Origin: Verrucomicrobiales bacterium
GTDB lineage: Bacteria > Verrucomicrobiota > Verrucomicrobiia > Verrucomicrobiales > DEV007
Reading direction: 5' to 3'
Assembly: GCA_016795505.1 (NCBI GenBank)
Contig: JAEUHH010000035.1
Coordinates: 1 to 36,194 of the forward strand
Length of the DNA stretch: 36,194 nt
The position numbers were made by a program, and so were the translations under genes. This document shows positions 18,516-28,500 of the stretch, in pieces (within the stretch, counting starts at the first letter, position 1; every line of letters starts with the position of its first letter). Below the pieces are notes generated by a model, which did no database searches, had not been told where the DNA came from, and saw only the letters and a list, made by a program, of their open reading frames with translations.

Positions 18516-20543
18516 ATGGCCAATAGCAAGGATAAGAAACCCGCCGACGACTCAGGGTCGTTCGAGGAGCAGAAAAAGAACGCCCTCAATCTCTTTGAGA
18601 AAGAGGAGCGCCGCGGTCAGCGCAAGAACCGGGGTTCGGAGGTGGAGGCCACGGCTTTCGTTCCGCTCACCCAGACGGATGGAGGCATCGTCTCCACGCC
18701 CCAGTCGCAGGCAGCCCCCGAGGAGCCGGACCCGGAATCTCCCGGCGTGGTCGAGATCGAAGGCCAAAAGGTCATCAACATCAAGCCGCCGATCATCGTC
18801 AAGGATCTCGCCGAATTGATGGGCCTCAGACCCTTCAATCTGATCAAGGACCTGATGGCCTACGACGTGTTCGCGAACCCGGCGACCGCCATCGAGCCGG
18901 ACATTGCCTCCAAGCTCTGCGAACAGCACGGCTTCGTTTTTGAGCGCGAGAAGCGGGAAAAAGGCGCCGGAGTTCATAAGGTTGAAGAGGTTATCGAAGA
19001 GCCGGAAGCTCCGGTCGAGGTCGAGGAAGACCTGCTCAAGCCCCGTCCGCCGGTGGTGACCTTCATGGGTCACGTGGACCATGGGAAAACGTCTCTTCTC
19101 GACTACTACCGCGGCTCCCGCGTCGTCGAGGGCGAGGCGGGTGGCATCACCCAGCACGTCGGCGCCTACGGAGTCGAGCGTGAAGGGCGTCGGATTACCT
19201 TCATCGACACGCCCGGCCACGAAGCGTTCACCGAGATGCGCGCCCGCGGGGCGAACGTCACCGACATCGTGGTGTTGGTGGTCGCTGCCGACGACGGACT
19301 CATGCCGACCACGCTGGAGGCCATGGACCACTGCAAGGCGGCCAACGTCACCATCGTCGTGGCGATCAACAAGTGCGACCTGCCCCGCGCCGATGTGAAC
19401 CGGGTGAAAGCCCAGCTCCAGGAAAAGGGCCTTTCGCCTGAAGATTGGGGCGGGACGACGCTGTGCGCCGAGGTTTCCGCCAAAACTGGCCAGGGATTGG
19501 ACGAACTCTTCGAGAGCATCTGTCTCCAGGCCGAAATCATGGAGCTGAAGTCGAATCCCTCCGGCCCGGCCCGTGGCGTCGTCATCGAGGCCCGCAGCGA
19601 GCCTGGCAAAGGCCCCACCGCGACCATCATCGTCCAGTCCGGCACGCTCAAAGTCGGCGCGCCCTTCATCTGCGGCAAATATTACGGCAAGGTGAAAGCC
19701 CTCGTCGATGACCGGGGCAAGCGCCTCACCGACGCCGGTCCGTCCACACCGGTCGAAGTCATCGGTTTCGCCGACGTGCCGAATGTCGGTGATGAACTGG
19801 TCCAAATGGACTCCGAGCGCCATGCCAAAAAGCTCAGCGAGGAGCGCCTCGAGATCGCCCGGCAGGAAAAGCTCAAGCCGCGCGAACGGTCTGCCCTGGA
19901 GACTCTGTTCCGCAACATCGAGGAGGGCACCAAGAAGACGCTCAACATCATCCTCAAGTGCGACGTGCAGGGCTCGGTCGAAGCCATCGCCAATTCCCTG
20001 CGCGACGTCAAGTCCGACAAGATCAATCTGGAACTCATCCGCACCGACGCCGGCCCGATCACCGAGTCCGATGTCATGCTCGCGAGTGCCTCGGACGCCA
20101 TCCTCATCGGCTTCAATACCAAGGTGGAGGCCAAAGCCGTCCCCATCGTCAAGCGCGAGGGCGTGCAGGTGAAGCTCTTCTCCATCATCTACGAACTCAT
20201 CGATCAGGTGAAGGAGGCGATGCTCGGCATGCTCGACCCCGAGACCCGGCAGCGCGTCATCGGCCACGCCGAAGTCCGGGAAGTCTTCAAGACCTCGTCC
20301 GGCCGCGTCGGCGGCTGCTACGTCACCGATGGCCGCATCGACCGCAAGGCCCGCGCCCGCGTGCTGCGCGGAGGCCAGCCGGTCTATGATGGTGGCTTTG
20401 TCACCCTGCGCCGGTTCAAGGATGACGTCAACGAGGTCAAGAACGGTCTCGAATGCGGCATCAAGCTCGGCGACTTCAACGACTACATGGTCAAGGACAT
20501 CATCGAGTGCTACGAACTCGATCGCGTCGCCCAGACGCTCTGA
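18516..20543 (+). CDS. infB: Translation initiation factor IF-2
   Basis: A 675-residue IF-2 when started at the ATG at 18516; an in-frame TTG at 18447 would add 23 residues. The charged N-terminal part is short, followed by the IF2-N motif [17 protein letters not shown] (about 99-115). The GTPase domain has G1 GHVDHGKT (185-192), G3 DTPGHEAF (231-238) and G4 NKCD (285-288). The later domains include the C-terminal fMet-tRNA-binding region ([16 protein letters not shown]). It places initiator tRNA on the 30S subunit. The 170-bp gap from nusA contains no ylxR-like gene, only a 26-codon frame at 18363-18443. Start choice is the main uncertainty, as neither candidate has a Shine-Dalgarno sequence. 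Confidence 0.96.
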   Translation: MANSKDKKPADDSGSFEEQKKNALNLFEKEERRGQRKNRGSEVEATAFVPLTQTDGGIVSTPQSQAAPEEPDPESPGVVEIEGQKVINIKPPIIVKDLAELMGLRPFNLIKDLMAYDVFANPATAIEPDIASKLCEQHGFVFEREKREKGAGVHKVEEVIEEPEAPVEVEEDLLKPRPPVVTFMGHVDHGKTSLLDYYRGSRVVEGEAGGITQHVGAYGVEREGRRITFIDTPGHEAFTEMRARGANVTDIVVLVVAADDGLMPTTLEAMDHCKAANVTIVVAINKCDLPRADVNRVKAQLQEKGLSPEDWGGTTLCAEVSAKTGQGLDELFESICLQAEIMELKSNPSGPARGVVIEARSEPGKGPTATIIVQSGTLKVGAPFICGKYYGKVKALVDDRGKRLTDAGPSTPVEVIGFADVPNVGDELVQMDSERHAKKLSEERLEIARQEKLKPRERSALETLFRNIEEGTKKTLNIILKCDVQGSVEAIANSLRDVKSDKINLELIRTDAGPITESDVMLASASDAILIGFNTKVEAKAVPIVKREGVQVKLFSIIYELIDQVKEAMLGMLDPETRQRVIGHAEVREVFKTSSGRVGGCYVTDGRIDRKARARVLRGGQPVYDGGFVTLRRFKDDVNEVKNGLECGIKLGDFNDYMVKDIIECYELDRVAQTL

Positions 20544-20633
20544 TACCGCCCGCGCGAGCCTGACGACAGTCCCGCCGGGCATGGTCGTCCGGCGGTCCCG
20601 GCGTCATTTCACCCCGCAACCCACCACTTCAAC

Positions 20634-21053
20634 ATGAGCAACCGACTGGCCAGAGTCAGCGAACTCCTCAAGCGCGAACTGGGGCAGTGTCTCGAGCGGG
20701 ATTTCCACTTCGACGACGTGCTCGTCACCGTGCACCATGTGGACGTCTCGCCCGATCTGCGCAATGCCCACGTCTATGTCGGCATCGTGGGCGATGAAAA
20801 GCGACGCAGTTCCGTGATCGACCTGCTCAACCGCAAGCGTGGCCAGATCCAGAGCACGGTGATGAAGCGCGTCGTGCTCAAGTATACCCCGCACCTGCAC
20901 TTCCTGTTCGATGGCTCCGTCGAGCGTGGCGTGCGCGTGGTCAACCTGCTCGACGAGATCGCCGCCGGCCAGCCGCCGTTGCTGCCCGACGAGGATGAGG
21001 AGGACGATGTCGAATACTACGACGAGGAGTCGACCTACACCGAAAGCGAATAA
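20634..21053 (+). CDS. rbfA: Ribosome-binding factor A
   Basis: A 139-residue RbfA: the N-terminal helix MSNRLARVSELLKRELG, the KH-like core with VTVHHVDVSPDLRNAHVYV and the helix leading to KYTPHLHFLFDGSVERGVRV, which is the family's hallmark end of the domain. RbfA binds the 30S subunit during maturation of the 5' end of 16S rRNA. The last 25 residues form a strongly acidic tail (DEDEEDDVEYYDEES) beyond the conserved core. It is 90 bp after infB and 72 bp before the nrnA-type gene, with a dispersed repeat in the latter gap. Confidence 0.95.
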   Translation: MSNRLARVSELLKRELGQCLERDFHFDDVLVTVHHVDVSPDLRNAHVYVGIVGDEKRRSSVIDLLNRKRGQIQSTVMKRVVLKYTPHLHFLFDGSVERGVRVVNLLDEIAAGQPPLLPDEDEEDDVEYYDEESTYTESE

Positions 21054-21080
21054 GCCGGCAGGAGTGCCGGTTTCCGGACC

Positions 21081-21124
21081 AACCCTGTTGGATCGGAGAT
21101 CGAACCCTGTTTCATCGGAATCTG
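21081..21124 (-). repeat. Dispersed 22-bp paired repeat, copy B
   Basis: Two adjacent 22-bp units at 21081-21102 and 21103-21124, reading AACCCTGTT on the plus strand, so the AACAGGGT core is on the minus strand. The pair ends one base before the ATG of the DHH phosphoesterase gene. Relative to transcription it is inverted compared with copy A, yet it occupies the same place in front of a start codon. Confidence 0.85.
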
Positions 21125-21125
21125 C

Positions 21126-22133
21126 ATGACTCCCGCCAACGCCAGTTTCCAGACCCTGATCGGCCTGCTCGAGGGAGCCGCCACGATCGGCATCGTCAGC
21201 CACCGCCGACCGGATGGCGACGCCCTCGGCTCCTGCCTCGCGCTGGGAGCCTCGCTGGCCGCAATCGGGAAGACTGTCCACATCGTCAATGACGACCCCG
21301 TGCCCGATGGCCTGGGCTTCCTGCCCGGCAGCGAAGCCATCCGCGTCGCCGCGACCGTCGTCGCCGGAGGCGCGTTGCCGGTCGATGTCCTCGTCTCCCT
21401 CGACGCCGCCGGCGCCGATCGGCTCAGCGAGACGGCCTGGGCGGCTTTTGCTCTGGCGGAGGGAGGGGTGCGCATCAACATCGACCACCACATCAGCAAC
21501 ACCCGGTTTGCCGACTACAACTACGTCGATGCCATCTCTCCCGCGACCGGCCAGATCATTTACGAACTGATCGAGGCCGCCGGCTGGCCGCTGCCGGAAG
21601 GCGCCCGGGTCGCCCTGTATGCCGCCATCTCCACCGATACCGGTTCCTTCCGCTATCCCAGCGCGACCGGGCAGACTTATCGCATCGCCGCCAGCCTCAT
21701 CGATGCCGGGCTTGATGTCGGCGAGGTGAATCGCCAGCTTTACGAGAGCTATCCGCTGCGCCGCCTGCTGCTGCTGCGCGACCTGCTACAGGATCTCGAG
21801 ATCCATGCCGATGGCAGGGTCGTGGCGGTGAAATTGACCCGCCGGATGGCCGAGGCGGCCGGATTGCAGGCCGGCGACACCGAGGGCATCATCGACGTGA
21901 TTCGCTCGGTCGATTCCGTCATTGTCGCCATCCTGTTCGAGGAGATGGAGGACGGAAAGATCCGCGTCAGCTCCCGGAGCAAATCCCCCCGCGCCGATGT
22001 CGGCGCCATCTGTGCCGTTTTTGGGGGTGGCGGACACACTCTGGCTGCCGGGACCCGCATGGCGGGGCCCATCGATGCGGCCGCGACCCGATTTTTGCAT
22101 GAAGTATCCCAAAGACTCGATGGACTCGATTGA
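21126..22133 (+). CDS. nrnA: DHH-family phosphoesterase, NrnA-type oligoribonuclease/pAp phosphatase
   Basis: A 335-residue DHH/DHHA1 protein. Metal-binding motifs appear in order: SHRRPDGDALGS (25-36), LDAAGADR (92-99), the DHH motif NIDHHISNT (118-126) and STDTGSFRY (169-177). The C-terminal DHHA1 substrate-binding glycine motif GGGGHTLAAG is at 300-309. Members degrade very short RNA oligonucleotides and dephosphorylate 3'-phosphoadenosine-5'-phosphate. Its position between rbfA and truB is a standard arrangement. The start is fixed by MTPANASFQ just before motif I; there is no Shine-Dalgarno sequence because a 22-bp repeat pair abuts the ATG. Its 3' end overlaps the truB start. Confidence 0.93.
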   Translation: MTPANASFQTLIGLLEGAATIGIVSHRRPDGDALGSCLALGASLAAIGKTVHIVNDDPVPDGLGFLPGSEAIRVAATVVAGGALPVDVLVSLDAAGADRLSETAWAAFALAEGGVRINIDHHISNTRFADYNYVDAISPATGQIIYELIEAAGWPLPEGARVALYAAISTDTGSFRYPSATGQTYRIAASLIDAGLDVGEVNRQLYESYPLRRLLLLRDLLQDLEIHADGRVVAVKLTRRMAEAAGLQAGDTEGIIDVIRSVDSVIVAILFEEMEDGKIRVSSRSKSPRADVGAICAVFGGGGHTLAAGTRMAGPIDAAATRFLHEVSQRLDGLD

Positions 22134-22833
22134 CGGCGTATTGCTGGTGGACAAAGGCCCGGACATGACCTCCCACGATGTGGTGGCCGTGGCCCGGCGT
22201 GCCCTCGGCATTAAGAAAATTGGCCACTGTGGCACACTCGACCCCATGGCCACGGGGCTGCTGATCCTCGTGGTCGGTCGCGGCACCAAGATTCAGGACC
22301 TGCTCATGGCCGAGGACAAGGAGTATGTCGGCTCCCTCGAGTTGGGCAAAGTCACCAGCACCCAGGACGCCGATGGCGAGGTCACCGAGACCCGCGATCT
22401 CACCGGGATCGATGAGGCGGGCATCCGCGCGGCTTTCGCCTCGTTCACCGGCGATTTTTATCAGACGCCGCCCATGGTCTCGGCGATCAAAAAGGACGGC
22501 GTGCCGCTCTACAAGCTGGCCCGACAGGGCAAGACGGTCGAGCGCGAGCCGCGGCTGGTGCATGTGTACAGCCACCGCATCGACGCCATCCAACTGCCGA
22601 TCGTGGACTTCACCGTGGTGTGCAGCAAGGGCTTCTACGTCCGCACCTACGCCCACGACATCGGTGAAAAGCTCGGCTGCGGTGCCCATCTGCGCTCCCT
22701 GCGCCGCACGAAGTCCGGGAAATTCGGGCTGGATCGCTCCGTCACCTTCGAGGACCTGAAGTCCGGCGATCGCGAGTTGCTGCTGAGCCGGCTGCTCACG
22801 CTGCCCGAGGTGTCCCGGCTGCGCGGAGCCTGA
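22099..22833 (+). CDS. truB: tRNA pseudouridine(55) synthase TruB
   Basis: A 244-residue TruB. The motif HCGTLDPMATGLL (43-55) contains the catalytic Asp48. The N-terminal DGVLLVDKGPDMTSHDVV and SKGFYVRTYAHDIGEKLG are also family blocks. It converts U55 in the T loop of most tRNAs to pseudouridine. Two starts are possible: the ATG at 22099 (preceded by C, as in most genes here) overlaps nrnA by 35 bp, while the ATG at 22120 overlaps by 14 bp and gives the more usual short N-terminus. Neither has a Shine-Dalgarno sequence. The overlap suggests translational coupling with nrnA. Confidence 0.95.
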   Translation: MKYPKDSMDSIDGVLLVDKGPDMTSHDVVAVARRALGIKKIGHCGTLDPMATGLLILVVGRGTKIQDLLMAEDKEYVGSLELGKVTSTQDADGEVTETRDLTGIDEAGIRAAFASFTGDFYQTPPMVSAIKKDGVPLYKLARQGKTVEREPRLVHVYSHRIDAIQLPIVDFTVVCSKGFYVRTYAHDIGEKLGCGAHLRSLRRTKSGKFGLDRSVTFEDLKSGDRELLLSRLLTLPEVSRLRGA

Positions 22834-22859
22834 ATGACGAATCACACGGCGCGCTGCCC

Positions 22860-23819
22860 ATGATCGCCCACCGTGACATCGACGGCCTCCGTGACGTGCC
22901 AGGGCCGGTCCATCTGGCGATCGGGGTCTTTGATGGCGTGCATCTCGGGCATCAGGCCGTGATCGGCGCGGCGCTGGCCAGTGCTCGCGAGAGTGGTGGC
23001 ACGGCCTGCGTCGTGACCTTCGATCCACACCCGGCCCGCGTCCTCGCTCCCGCCAGTGCGCCCCGGCTGCTCACGGCGACGGCGCACAAGCTGTCGTTGC
23101 TCGCCGGACTCGGCATCGGGCAGGCGGTCATCATCGGATTTGACCGGGAATTTGCCGAAATGCCCGCCGAACGCTTTGTGCGCCGGCTACACGAATCCTC
23201 GGACCGGCTCCGCCGCATCAGCGTGGGGGCCGACTGGCGGTTTGGCAACCGCTGCCAGGGCGATGTGGCCCTGCTCGAAAGCCTCGGGAAAGAGCTGGGC
23301 TTTGCGGTCACCGGCGTGCCCACCGTGAAGGTCGGCGGCTTTGTCGCCAGCAGCACGCGGATCCGCGAAGCCGTCGCCGGTGGCGATTTTGCGGTCGCCG
23401 AGCGCCTGCTGGGGCGGCCCTACACCGTTCTGGGCACGGTGGTCGAAGGGCGGCGGCTGGGGCGCACGCTCGGCTTTCCGACCGCGAACCTCCGCGTCCA
23501 CAACGAGCAGTTGCCGCCCACGGGAGTTTACGCCGTCCGCGTGCGCCGGGTGGCGGATTCGGCTGTTTCCGCGGGGTCGGCTGATCATATCTGGGGCGGA
23601 GTGGCCAATCTCGGCTACCGGCCCACCGTGGAGACCGATGGTTTGCGCCGTCAGTTGGAAGTGCACCTGTTCGACTACGCCGGCGATCTCTACGGGGCTG
23701 AGTTGGAGGTGGAATTCCGCGCCTTTCTCCGTCCCGAGCGCGCCTTCGATGGGCTGGAGGCCCTGAGGGCGCAGATTGCAGCCGATGCCGATGCCGCCCG
23801 TGGGGTGCTGGGCAGGTGA
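22860..23819 (+). CDS. ribF: Bifunctional riboflavin kinase/FAD synthetase
   Basis: A 319-residue RibF with both catalytic halves. The N-terminal FMN adenylyltransferase has GVFDGVHLGHQAVI (22-35), TFDPHP (53-58) and SSTRIR (164-169). The C-terminal riboflavin kinase has RTLGFPTANL (202-211), TGVYAVRV (221-228) and ANLGYRPTV. It makes FMN from riboflavin and then FAD, which the FAD-dependent cysJ-like product in this window would need. It lies 26 bp after truB, the usual end of this cluster, and is convergent with deoB; a dispersed repeat fills most of the 89-bp gap. Confidence 0.96.
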   Translation: MIAHRDIDGLRDVPGPVHLAIGVFDGVHLGHQAVIGAALASARESGGTACVVTFDPHPARVLAPASAPRLLTATAHKLSLLAGLGIGQAVIIGFDREFAEMPAERFVRRLHESSDRLRRISVGADWRFGNRCQGDVALLESLGKELGFAVTGVPTVKVGGFVASSTRIREAVAGGDFAVAERLLGRPYTVLGTVVEGRRLGRTLGFPTANLRVHNEQLPPTGVYAVRVRRVADSAVSAGSADHIWGGVANLGYRPTVETDGLRRQLEVHLFDYAGDLYGAELEVEFRAFLRPERAFDGLEALRAQIAADADAARGVLGR

Positions 23820-23847
23820 CGCGCGGATTTTCCCCGCCGCCCGGCTC

Positions 23848-23891
23848 CGATGGAACAGGGTCTGATCGGCGATGCAACAGGGTCTGATCGG
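23848..23891 (+). repeat. Dispersed 22-bp paired repeat, copy C
   Basis: The best-preserved copy: two 22-bp units, 23848-23869 and 23870-23891, differ at a single base (GATGGAAC versus GATGCAAC). Each has the AACAGGGT core, and the ends CCGAT and ATCGG are complementary so a unit could fold. It lies between the convergent stops of ribF (23819) and deoB (23909). Confidence 0.92.
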
Positions 23892-23908
23892 AAATCCCAG
23901 GTCCCCGG

Positions 23909-25081
23909 TCAGGTCAAAGCCGGATTCCCGTGCGGCCAGGCCGGCAGGCTGAACCACGCGGCGAGGGTGGCGGCGATGTCGCAAAAACTGTCGCGGACAC
24001 CCAGCGAACCGGAGAGTCCGGGAGCGTGGACCAACCAAGGCACCCGCTCGCGGGTGTGGTCCGTGCCGGTCCAGGTGGGATCGTTGCCGTGGTCGGCGGT
24101 GATCATGACGAGGTCGTCGTCGGAGATGAGCCCGATCAGGTCGCCGAGCCAGATGTCGAAGGCCTCCAGGGCCCGGGCGTAGCCTGCGGGGTCGCGGCGA
24201 TGGCCGTAGAGCATGTCGAAGTCGACGAGATTGGCGATGATCAGGAGGCGGTCTTCCAGATCGCTCTCGATCCAGAGCCGGTCGATGGTCTCCATGCCTT
24301 CGGCATTCGAGTGGGTGGGGTGGGAGAGCGAGATGCCCTGCCCGGCGAAGATGTCCGCGATTTTACCCACCGAGATCACCGGAATACCGGCGTCGGTGAG
24401 CGCGCTGAGGATGGTGGGCGGCGGCTTGAGGGAAAAATCGCGCCGGTCGGCGGTGCGTTGGAAGGCCCCCGGTTCGCCGGTGAAGGGGCGGGCGATGACC
24501 CGTCCGATGCGGAGTTCGTCGGCCAGCGGTCGGGCCAGCCGGCAAATCTCGTGAAGCTGGTCAACGGGGATGCGATCCGTGTGGGCCGCGATCTGCATCA
24601 CCGAGTCGGCGCTGGTGTAAAGGATGGGCTCTCCGGTGCTGAGGTGCTCGGCGCCCAGCTCTTCGAGGATCGTGGTGCCGGATCGGGCGATGTTGCCGAG
24701 AAACGTCTGGCCGGTCAGTTGCTCCAGGCGTTCGACAACGGACTCGGGAAACCGGTCGAAAGTCGCGAGGGGGCGATCCACGGGGGCTCCGGCGATTTCC
24801 CAATGGCCAATGGTGGTGTCCTTGCCGGGCGACTGCTCGGTGAGCGCTCCATAGGCCCACTGTGGGGAGAGGTTCCGTGTCTCCGGCGTCGTAAGGCCTG
24901 CCGCGAGGGCGCGAGCGGCATCGAGTCCGCAGGTCCGCAGGTGGGGCAGGGCGGTGTCGGGATGCCGTTCGAGGATGTGGCCGACGGTGTCGGCGCCCTG
25001 GTCGCCGAAGGCGGCCGCGTCGGGAGCATGTCCAATGCCGACGGAATCGAGTACGATGAGGAGAGCGCGCTTGGGAGTCAC
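23909..25081 (-). CDS. deoB: Phosphopentomutase
   Basis: A 390-residue DeoB of the alkaline-phosphatase-like metalloenzyme fold. Motifs: metal-binding VLDSVGIGHAPDA (10-22), GKDTTIGHWEIAG (86-98) with the presumed phosphorylated Thr89, DFDMLYGHRRD, and ADHGNDPTWTGTDHTRE, which supplies the remaining metal ligands. It interconverts ribose 1-phosphate or deoxyribose 1-phosphate and the 5-phosphates, linking nucleoside salvage to the pentose pathway. The start is GTG at 25081, two codons before KRALLIVLDSVG; there is no better ATG. It is alone on its strand, between the convergent ribF and the divergent smc, with 422 bp before the latter. Confidence 0.96.
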   Translation of the reverse strand: MTPKRALLIVLDSVGIGHAPDAAAFGDQGADTVGHILERHPDTALPHLRTCGLDAARALAAGLTTPETRNLSPQWAYGALTEQSPGKDTTIGHWEIAGAPVDRPLATFDRFPESVVERLEQLTGQTFLGNIARSGTTILEELGAEHLSTGEPILYTSADSVMQIAAHTDRIPVDQLHEICRLARPLADELRIGRVIARPFTGEPGAFQRTADRRDFSLKPPPTILSALTDAGIPVISVGKIADIFAGQGISLSHPTHSNAEGMETIDRLWIESDLEDRLLIIANLVDFDMLYGHRRDPAGYARALEAFDIWLGDLIGLISDDDLVMITADHGNDPTWTGTDHTRERVPWLVHAPGLSGSLGVRDSFCDIAATLAAWFSLPAWPHGNPALT

Positions 25082-25503
25082 GTGATGGGAGAGGGCAACG
25101 ACTGTGAGCGCCCGGAGGTGGCGCTCCGGGGTGGCAGACGAGCGCAGTCGTCAGGCTACGCAAGGAAACCGCAGCAAGCGGAAAATTTTCACGGACTTTT
25201 TGACGGTTCTACACCACTTATTCACCACTTTTTCGCAGGTGGCTGAACTTTTTTCGGTTTTCTGAAATTTCCACGATTCTGGTGCAATGGGGATATTTTG
25301 TGGTGCTTGGAGGTAAAAGGCCACAAGATATGGTGCGGTGATCGAAAAGTGCTTGCGATGAGTCGCAAAATCGAAAAAGCTATCGGGGTCGCCGCCGAGA
25401 TATTCACAGGGCACCTGCGGGGATGCCAGACCGACGGGTCGCAGGCGTCTCCGGGCAGGGGCGGGGCGGGTCCCGGGGCGATCGAAACACGACACGAAAC
25501 ACC
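25082..25503. promoter_or_regulatory. 422-bp divergent deoB-smc intergenic region with repeated short motifs
   Basis: No gene is supported here. The middle (about 25180-25400) is clearly more AT-rich than its surroundings. It contains a palindrome GAAAATTTTC (25181-25190), CACCAC twice 11 bp apart (25212 and 25223), TGGTGC three times at 25280, 25301 and 25331 (21 and 30 bp apart), a 6-bp inverted repeat TTGCGA-TGAG-TCGCAA (25353-25368) and near-repeats of ATCGAAAA flanking it. The spacing suggests a regulator-binding region controlling smc or deoB. No clear -35/-10 pair was recognised. Confidence 0.45.
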
Positions 25504-28500
25504 ATGTTCCTAAAATCTCTAGAAATCCACGGCTTCAAGTCGTTCGCCGACAAGACGAAGCTCGATTTCCACCAAGGGGTGACCGGCATCGTCGGGCCGA
25601 ATGGCTGTGGCAAGTCGAATATCGTCGATTCGATTCGCTGGGTGCTCGGGGAGACTTCGGCCAAGGCTCTGCGGGGTGGTGAGATGTCGGACGTGATTTT
25701 CAATGGCACCGATCGCCGCCAGCCTCTGGGCATGGCGGAGGTCACGCTGACGCTGTCGGGCTGTGCCGGGGTGCTCGACACGGAATACGACGAGGTGTCG
25801 CTGGGCCGCCGGGTGTACCGCGATGGACGGGGGGAGTATCTGCTGAACAAGCAGCCATGCCGGCTCAAGGATATTCACAACCTGCTGATGGACACGGGCA
25901 TCGGTCGGTCGAGCTACTCCATCATGGAGCAGGGAAAGATCGACCAGTTGCTGAGTTCGAAGCCGGAGGACCGGCGTGCGGTCTTTGAGGAGGCGGCAGG
26001 CATCACCAAATACAAGGCGCAGAAGAAAGAGGCTCTCCGGAAGCTGGAATACACGGAGGCAAACCTGGTGCGTCTCCGCGACATCGTGGAGGAGGTGGAG
26101 CGCCAGATGCGCAGTCTGCAGCGTCAGGCCAGCAAGGCGAAGCGCTACCAGATCCTGCACCACGATGTGAAGGTGCTGGACCTACACTACGGGCACAAGC
26201 TGTGGCGGGAGCAGCAGGCGGAAAAGGCTGAACTGGAGAATTCCATCCGCCTGTTGCGCCAGCAGCAAAAGGAGCTGGAATCGGCGGTGGAAGACGATCA
26301 ATCGGCCGTGATCGAAGCCAAGCGGGTCAATCAGGAGATCGAAACGCGGATCGCGCGGCTCCAGGGGGCGATTCAGGAAAAGGAGAGCGCGATTCAGGCA
26401 GCCACGGGGCGGATCGAGTTCAATGCCGAGCGTGCCCACGAACTGTCGGTGTTGATCGGGCAGAACGAGCAGGACATTGCCACCACCACGGAGAAGCTCA
26501 GCCAGCAGGAGGCCGATTTGCAGGCGGCCGATCACATGCTGCATTCGGTGGACGAAAAGATCGCCCAACTCGAGGGGCGGCTCCGGGATTACGAGCAATC
26601 CGCCGCGGATAGTCGCGAGCAGCGCAAGATCATCTCGCAGCAGATCGAGACGCTGCGGAAGGAGCGTCACGCGCTGGAGAGCCGGGTCGCCAGTCTGGAG
26701 GCGCGGATCGAGAATCATACCCGGCAACTCCAGTCCGACCAGGATCGCTTTGTCCAACTGGATGAGGAAATTGGCCGGCTCCAGAAGGACGAGCAGACCC
26801 GCACGCGCGAGGCGGATACCATCCGCGGTCGCATTGAGGAACTGCGGCGCACGGTGGACCGGCAGGAGGAGGAATTGTCGGCCAAGGAGCACCAGCATCA
26901 CGACGCAAAGCGGGCCTTGGAGGCGCTGCAGCGGGATCTGGCGGAGTTTCACCGGATTTTCGCCGAGAAATCGTCGCGGCTTGAGGTGTTGCGGCAACTC
27001 GTCGCCGAGGGTGAGGGCTTTGAAAAGGGGACCCAGGCCGTTTTGCGGGGGCTCGATCAGCCGGATCTATTCCAAAAGGCGGTGCGCGGCGCGCTGGCAG
27101 CTTTCATTGATGTGGACCCCGAGTTCGTGCCTGCGATCGAGGCGGCGATGGGCCGCCATTTGCAGACGATCGTGGTCGCCGACACCCTGGTGGCAGAAAG
27201 CATGGTCGAGGCGCTCAAGCGCGGCAAACTGGGCAAGGCGACGCTGGTGGCCGAGGAACTGGTCAAGCGAGCCGCCGATCGGCAGATGCTGACGGTGCCG
27301 GATGGCGCGCTCGGTTGGGCGCTCGATCAGATCGACTGCGAAGAGCGGGTGCGCTCGCTGGTGGATCGGCTGCTGGAGAATGTGCTGATCGTGCCGGATA
27401 TCGCCACGGCGCTGCGCCTGCACCGGGAACTGCAGGGCGTGGCTTTTGCCACCATGGCGGGGGAGTTCGTCTCCATCGAAGGGATCATCCATGGCGGCGT
27501 CAGCGGCGACGACTCCGGGTCTTTTCTCCGCCGTCAGAGCGACATCCGGGAGCTGGAAGCGGCCACCGAGAGTCTCGCCAAGGCGCTCGACCGCCTCGAA
27601 GATCGGCGCGAAAGCCTCCAGGAACGGGTGGAAAAGCTGGAGGGGCACATCGGGCTCTATCGTGACCGGCTTCAGCAGCGCCGGGTGGCTTGTTCGACTC
27701 AGGAAGGGCAGCTCGCCGTGGTCGAACGCGACCTGCAACAGTTGGACAACAAGCTGCAGAGCCTGCGCTGGGAACAAAAGGAAGTGGCCCAGCGTCAGGA
27801 CGATCTGGATGAGCAGCTCACGGCGGTCCGGCAGGAGAAAGCCGATTCGGAGGCCCGCATCGAAGCCATCGCGGCGGAGACGACCGGGCTGCACCAACAG
27901 CACGAGGAGGCCGAGCGTCGTGAGCGCGAAGCCGGCGAGTTGCTGGCCGAGATGAAGACCACGCTCGCGGTCGAGCGACAGGCCCGTGAGTCGCTGGTGA
28001 GCCAACGCCAGCCCATGGCGGGCCGTTTGCAGGAACTCAGCGAATTGCTCACCCGCCGCAGTGCCGAGATCGAGTCTTACCGGCAGCGCATCGGCTCAGC
28101 CAATGAGGAAAACACGACGCTCGCCGCGCAAGTGGAGAGCGCGCGCGAGCAGGCGGCGGCTTTGACGGCCGAACTGGATCAGGTCCGGGAAGAACGCAGC
28201 GGCCACGCCACCGCCATCGAGGCGGGCGAGGGGCGCATGGTCGCCGAACGGCGGCAGATCCAGCAGATCGCGACCCAGGCGGGTCAGGAAGAGGTCCGTC
28301 TCGCGCAATTGTCCATCCGGCTCGAGGCCGTCGAAAGCGGGGCCCGCGAACGGTATCAGATCGATCTTGAGAGATTCGAACCCGACAGCCACACCCTGCT
28401 CGCGGTGATCGCCAGCCAGCGCCAAGCCCACGAACGGGGCGATCGCCGCTCCCGCAGCCAAGCGGGGGAGTCGGACGGGGAAGAAGCCGCCGAAACGGTG

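Noticed and set aside
18552-20582. 676-codon open frame on the strand opposite infB
   Set aside because: It is a complement of a clear IF-2 gene; Gly/Asp/Val-rich sequence without motifs is typical of antisense frames at high GC.
23930-25246. 438-codon plus-strand frame opposite deoB
   Set aside because: deoB on the minus strand has every catalytic motif.
25216-25410. Replication origin with DnaA boxes
   Set aside because: Only two one-mismatch boxes (TTATTCACC at 25218 and ATATTCACA at 25400), no dnaA or dnaN nearby, so evidence is insufficient.
25151-25495. 114-codon minus-strand frame in the deoB-smc gap
   Set aside because: No motif, no hydrophobic or coding-like pattern; region is AT-rich and looks regulatory.
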